A DNA stretch of 64,000 bases from Gnetum montanum (taxonomy: Eukaryota; Streptophyta; Gnetopsida; Gnetales; Gnetaceae). Location of the stretch: contig MNCI01002986.1 of NCBI GenBank assembly GCA_015680685.1, forward strand, positions 457,402 through 521,401, given 5' to 3'. The translations under genes and the position numbers were made by a program. The notes under the pieces are model-generated. The model did no database searches and had not been told where the DNA came from. It saw nothing but the letters and a program-made list of their open reading frames with translations. Below, piece after piece: positions 59,392-64,000 of the stretch (positions are counted from its first letter, which is position 1; every line of letters begins with the position of its first letter).

Positions 59392-62194
59392 CTATGGTTT
59401 TCCTATTACTACTGCGGCTTTTGGTACGAGGCAAAAAGCATTTAGCAGTGCTTTCATTTTTTCCTCCTTAATCCTAGGATCGTGCACCATCCACATAACT
59501 TCATCAAGGTGGGTTGGAATGAGCACATCCTAGGAACACGGGATTGTTAGAAACAACTTCTTTGCCTTGATGAACTAGGTAGCAAATTATTTGCATTCAA
59601 TGTCAAATGCTCTGATTGTATCCTTCAACTCCTAGTAGTCATTCACTCTTTTGGCTAGGTTCTCGACAATTAATCATTGATCTGTGAATCATGCTCTGAG
59701 AAATTTGAGTTCAGCGTTTGTGGTCTTGAGCTTCTACTTGGTGTCTTTATGTTGCTTGAACTTTGCCTTGTATAGCAAATACGAGCTAGCCACTTATGTT
59801 TCCAACTCTAACCATAATTGTCTAGCAGTTAATATAGCTAGGTTCACATAACAGAGATTGGCCAATTCCATATACTTTGTCATTTCTTCTATTTGCAACT
59901 CTTTTAAGTGAATCTCTACTTTGTTGTAAGTGTTAATCCCATCAATGATGGGATGCCAAATTTCTCTTCCTTATTGGAGTTGCTAGAAAGCTTCATTTAT
60001 CTTTACCTTTGCCATTTGGATGTGCTTTTTGTTTACTTCCTTCTATAGGCCAACCTAGTCTCTATAGTGATTCTTTACTTTTTTAAACTTTAGGACCTCG
60101 TTTTTCCAAGAAAGGATCTTGATGACAAATTTTTGGTGTAAGGCATGAACTTCCTTCATTAACAGATTTTGATTCTCTATGGCCAATCTCCTTAACTCAG
60201 TGTTCACCCTAGTAAACTGCTCTTGTTATTGATGAATAAATTTTTGCATTTGTTCCTTTTTCACATCAACATTGCATAAGCGATGATTCTATGTAGTCAG
60301 ATTTTCATTCTCCTGGTGTATATAAGCCAACTCCTTCTGATTTGAATGTCTTTGCCTCTATTATGGACTGGTTAAAAGTTGGCCATTACTACCTCCTCCT
60401 CAGCCTTCCCGAATCATTATTGAAGTTTTTGGAAAGCTTCATATATGGTTATTATTGAACTTAGGATTGCAAGATTAGAAAGGTGGGCACATAATTCGGC
60501 AACCTCTGCAACCATGCATTGATTTTGTGCTTGAGCTATTTTGAGTTGTTCTTCTAGAACGATGCACTTTCCCCTTGCATCTAGCAGCTCCAAAGAGGTT
60601 GTGGTGATGTTTTCTGGAAAATCAAAGATATCTTAAATTGGTTTCTTAGTTCCCACTTCCAAAAATTCTTCATGTTGGGTTGCAGTTTAGTTTTTCCTAA
60701 CCATGCCTACATATGTCTACACATCTCAAAGTGTAGATATGTCTAGTATAGACGTCGTAGGTGCATTTAGTGCTTTGGAAACATAGTCAGCAACTACCTT
60801 AGCTACCATCTCTTGCCCTTGGTACTACGTCACTAAGATAGTTTCCCCTTCACCTTTCTCTAATTGCACTTAGAAGGTGGTAGCATTCCAAAAAAAATTT
60901 GAGAATAAATGGTGTTGTGATAAGGACACCGACACCTCTTGAGCATTGGGGTCTGACCTCATAAGCAACTATGTTCATTGGGCAAAGAAAATTGGTCCAC
61001 CCTTCTCCATCTAGCTAATTGTTTGAGCCACCTCATTAAGGTGACTCATTCTTATTCTATACACAGATGGATCTACATCACTTTTCCCTGTGTGCTACTC
61101 TTACTCACTCAAGAGCTACTCTCGGATTTTGTGCAAGTGCTCAATGGCTATGTAGGATTTCGATATTATTTCTTGAGTGGGTGGTGGTGGTGGTAGTTAC
61201 TTCTTTTCTTGAGTTATCTTTGGCATCTTTTCCTACATGATTTTGAACCATGACGTCAAAGGAGCATGCCTAATTGTATCATTAGAATAGTGGGCGATTC
61301 TTGCCCTTTTGTAGAGTTTCTAGATGAGGTATGAAAAGTGTAGGATTTTCCTTCGACATTTGTTTTCTTTAAAATTCATTTCAATATCCAAGTAGATGAG
61401 TTGTGGAGGTTCATAGGAAATTTCCCACTTAGAGCAGCACATGCTCAAGTGGAGAAGGTAGTCCCCTTACTGGGCCTCACCATTGGATTGATGTGATAGG
61501 CCAAAATTTTGAAATAGATGCATTTCATCGATGTGAGCACACTATACTCCTTATAGTCAACCTTGTACCACCACTAAGTCCACTTCCTTTTTGCCTTAGG
61601 ATCACCTTTTGTTGATAGCTCTGCCAACTGTGTCCCAATGTTAGGTAACCTTAGTGCTTGTGTGATAGCTTTGGCCAAGTAGGATACTTGAATACCCTTG
61701 ATCTTGATTGTGGACCTTGGCCTCTGATTATTCTAGAAGAAATATGTCTCTTTCATGTACCATTCTCCATTGGATGTCATGATTGGCCACATGGGAAAGG
61801 TTTGCAATTATGTTTTGACTTCCGCTAGAGCTTTCTCTAGGAATGGTCTGAAGTTGATTTCTTGAAGAACTGATTGTTGAATCTCTGGAGACTTGATGAT
61901 GTCAAGGTAGGCTTGAGTCAAAGTGACTTCAAGCCTTGGCATGTGTTTTGGCACTTCTTTTCATTGTGATTGCTCAATGGGCACTTCTTATCACTGTGAT
62001 TGCTCAATGAATATTTCTTCTTCTTGAACTTGTTAAATAGATTTCACTTTGGGCTCCTCATGAAGAGGTCCTATTACATGGATTACCTTTGATAATTCTT
62101 GTGCTTATTCTTGTTGGCCCCTTCCAGCTCTGTTCCACTTCTCCCTTGGTTGAGAGGGTTCTCCTTCCTACAGTTATTTCAATTTTGGTGTCAT
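59392..62194 (-). pseudogene. A6 accessory ORF, broken
   Basis: The start at 62192-62194 directly follows CATTACAG, a good splice acceptor, in the same context as F (CTACAG, ATGGCACC). The product begins MTPK, then a Glu/Gln/Val-rich part. The conserved domain (about 61560-61880) follows: INFRPFLEKAL, GEWYMKETY, STIKIKGIQVSYLAKAITQA, LRLPNIGTQLAEL. The remaining ~500 codons are Glu/Lys/Gln/Leu-rich and coiled-coil-like (for example HLKELQIEEMTKYMELANLC), ending with VHDPRIKEEKMKALL before a TAG at 59392-59394. Stops and frameshifts break it. Length and order match A1 and A3. Function unknown. Confidence 0.68.
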
Positions 62195-62513
62195 CTGTAA
62201 TGTCAATAAGACCATGGATTAGTAATCATTGTGTAACATGAAGCAATTGGGATACCTTTATCTCTTAAGGATTGTTACACTTGGCTAAGTTGTGATTATG
62301 GTTGATTTAATTGCTCCAATTATTATTGATTTATTTGTTATTATTAATAAATCATGTTGGAGGTTGTTCAAAGGGTTAACTTTCGAAAAAATTGATGTTT
62401 GTATATTATCAAGGTTATTAACCCTTTAGGGGAGTTAGAAAAATTTCCAAAAATTTCCATCAGTTTTCCATTGAAAACCTTAAGGGGTGCAACCCCCACG
62501 ATAAAGAGCTTAC
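62195..62513 (-). other. Probable leader intron of A6 aORF
   Basis: The minus strand reads AGAG then GTAAGCTC (62508-62513) at the 5' end and CATTACAG then ATG at the 3' end, 319 bp. Fragment F has the aligned segment (35017-35315, 299 bp) with the donor decayed to GTTAGC and the acceptor CTACAG kept. Confidence 0.5.
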
Positions 62514-62659
62514 CTCTAGTAAGTGCAAGATCAAAAAAAGGAATGATTTGGACAAACAGTGGCAAGTTATGGACTCTGGAAGGTTTTGGGCTATAAAAAT
62601 TTGAAAAAACTCTTCATGTATTATGAGGCAACTGACAAAACTTTCTAAGTGCACAATGG

Positions 62660-62757
62660 TATATATAGGATTTTTGCACTACATTGACAAGGCCTCATTG
62701 ATGGGGCCTCAGCAATGTAGTCGGCTATGTTGATGAGGCCTCGTCGATGCAGTTGTT
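62660..62757 (-). promoter_or_regulatory. A6 internal promoter upstream of aORF
   Basis: The minus strand has repeated GAGGCCTCATCAACAT, GAGGCCCCATCAATGAGGCC and TTGTCAATG units (62681-62757), then a TATATATA box (62660-62667). The array is the GAGGCCTC type found in the A6 LTR, not the GATATC type of A1 and A3. Confidence 0.65.
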
Positions 62758-63949
62758 GATCACTGTAGATGACTATTAACTTTGGTCAAAGTTACAAAAT
62801 ACAAGGAGTTTTTGAATGAAATTGGGGTCAAATGAAAGCTCAAAAGGTCAAGAATAGTATGAAAACATGAGAAGAGTATGTTAGAGCTCATCAATTTGGA
62901 AAAATGGAGAAAAAATGATTTAGGGGATGCATGAAGAAGCATTGAGTGGAATACATAATGGAATATGAAAAAGATAGGATTATAGCAATGTCAAAGATAA
63001 GGAACCTTAACTAATCAAGCCAATAGTTGTCCATGTGGGTTCTCCCCATTGTAAGCTCATGCCATTTTTGCCCTAGAATAACTTCAACTAAGGAGTCTGT
63101 GGGCCCCACAGTTAATTGATGATCATGAAAAGTTAAGGACCAACCAAAAAGAATCTATCCAAGAATTCAAACACATTAGACCAAGATATAGAGCATAACA
63201 TAGAACACCATGGTGAGGTGAGTTATGGCAGCATGGATGGATGATAAAGAAGGTGGAATGGAGTTCTGAATTGAGGTCATAAGAAGTTCCTTGTGGAATT
63301 TGTGTTTAAAATCTCTTGGGAAGATCCATCCTTAGTCCAAACCAAAACCATATGCTTTTAGTGACTTTGCATCACCACCCTAAGACTGATCCCATAACTA
63401 GTTCTTATAGCCTATTTATTTATCTAAGAGGTGTGCTTTGAATTTCCATCATTTTTTAAAAAATGGGAATCACACCATGTAACGACTTATTCATTTATTG
63501 TGTCTAAGGGATGTGCTTTGAATTCTGATTTTTTTTTTTGAATTTTTGGATGGGAACCACACCATGCAAAGACTTTATTTAACTTCCTATTAGTGGTTGG
63601 AATGGAATGATAAGAAGTCCATGAAAAACACTCAAGAACTCAAGCAAGTAGAAGAGTACAAAGAGTATTGAGTTCCCTTAAATTTACACCCTTTAAATAC
63701 CTTTGAATCCTTCCTAATTTCAAAACTACAAGGTCACTAATTGATTAAAAGTCTCTTTTATGGAAGGGACCTTAAATTCCTAGAACAAAGAAAATCATAG
63801 AATTCATTATATGTGTGATTGACATGGACTCACTGCCTATTCCATGAAAAATAAACCATATCATAGTTATCAAACATTAGAATTCAAAAATAGTAAGTAA
63901 ACACTGATAATCACAACATTAAGCACTAATGAATTGTGATTCATTAGGT

Positions 63950-64000
63950 CATGATATCGCACTTGCAATATCACAGCCTAGCTCACGATATCATATATGC
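63950..64000. repeat. Start of another GATATCGC palindrome array at window edge
   Basis: TCATGATATCGCACTTGCAA and further GATATC-like units resemble the first bases of the A4/A5 LTRs. It may be the edge of a nested LTR inside A6, but too little is visible. Confidence 0.35.

Larger units (their letters stand above)
58182..64000 (-). mobile_element. A6: 3' portion of an A-family element with aORF, runs off window
   Basis: It has a 3' LTR, polypurine side, aORF, probable leader intron, internal promoter, the conserved block (63034-63108) and spacer (63300-63900) similar to A4 51130-51880. The 5' half lies beyond the window. A stretch at 63427-63580 is a tandem duplication of a ~75 bp piece containing GTGTGCTTTGAATT and ACCACACCATG. 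Confidence 0.85.

Overview
The window is plant nuclear DNA, AT-rich and built almost entirely of old, nested retrotransposons. I find no intact host gene, tRNA gene, rRNA gene or CRISPR array. Nested LTR elements, a Tat-type pol with two RNase H domains, plant LINE fragments and a tRNA-derived SINE point to a large, repeat-rich plant genome. A gymnosperm is my guess, at low confidence. Nearly every reading frame carries stops and frameshifts, so coding features are given as pseudogenes. A 630-base run of N (57093-57722) is an assembly gap.

Layout. (1) 1554-20869: element A1, minus strand, TSD CTCTA, tRNA-Asp-like primer site. A second minus-strand element, C (9679-18608, TSD AATAG), sits inside its gag. 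(2) 20881-22925: a ~160 bp tandem repeat, unassigned sequence and a LINE fragment. (3) 22951-27925: A3, a truncated relative of A1. (4) 27930-30560: a minus-strand, intron-containing broken gene (E) with a TATA promoter. (5) 30600-34545: plus-strand Tat-type pol remnant (D) preceded by short iterons. (6) 34560-35400: fragment F of an A-type element. (7) 35958-36101: a SINE with a perfect 15 bp TSD. (8) 36527-47963: element B, minus strand, tRNA-iMet primer site, TSD AATGA, with element A5 (39801-47007, plus strand, TSD ATATC) inside it. (9) 48296-56690: a LINE split by element A4 (49115-56441, minus strand, TSD CCTAT). (10) 58182-64000: A6, minus strand, running off the window.

The A family (A1, A3, A4, A5, A6, F) is the main interest. 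The three complete copies (A1, A4, A5) encode only a gag-protease polyprotein and have no reverse transcriptase or integrase, so they must have depended on enzymes supplied from elsewhere. A1, A3 and A6 also carry a ~0.9 kb-codon accessory gene (aORF) between the protease and the 3' LTR. Just upstream of the aORF each has an internal copy of the LTR promoter layout: an array of short palindromes followed by a TATA box. The palindrome type matches the element's own LTR (GATATC type in A1 and A3, GAGGCCTC type in A6). A leader, a probable intron and a CAG/ATG start follow. A4 and A5 lack the aORF and this promoter; in that place they carry a short fragment with a 60 bp GT-AG intron. I read this as a two-promoter, gag-protease-plus-accessory-gene retroelement, with the accessory module replaced in some lineages.
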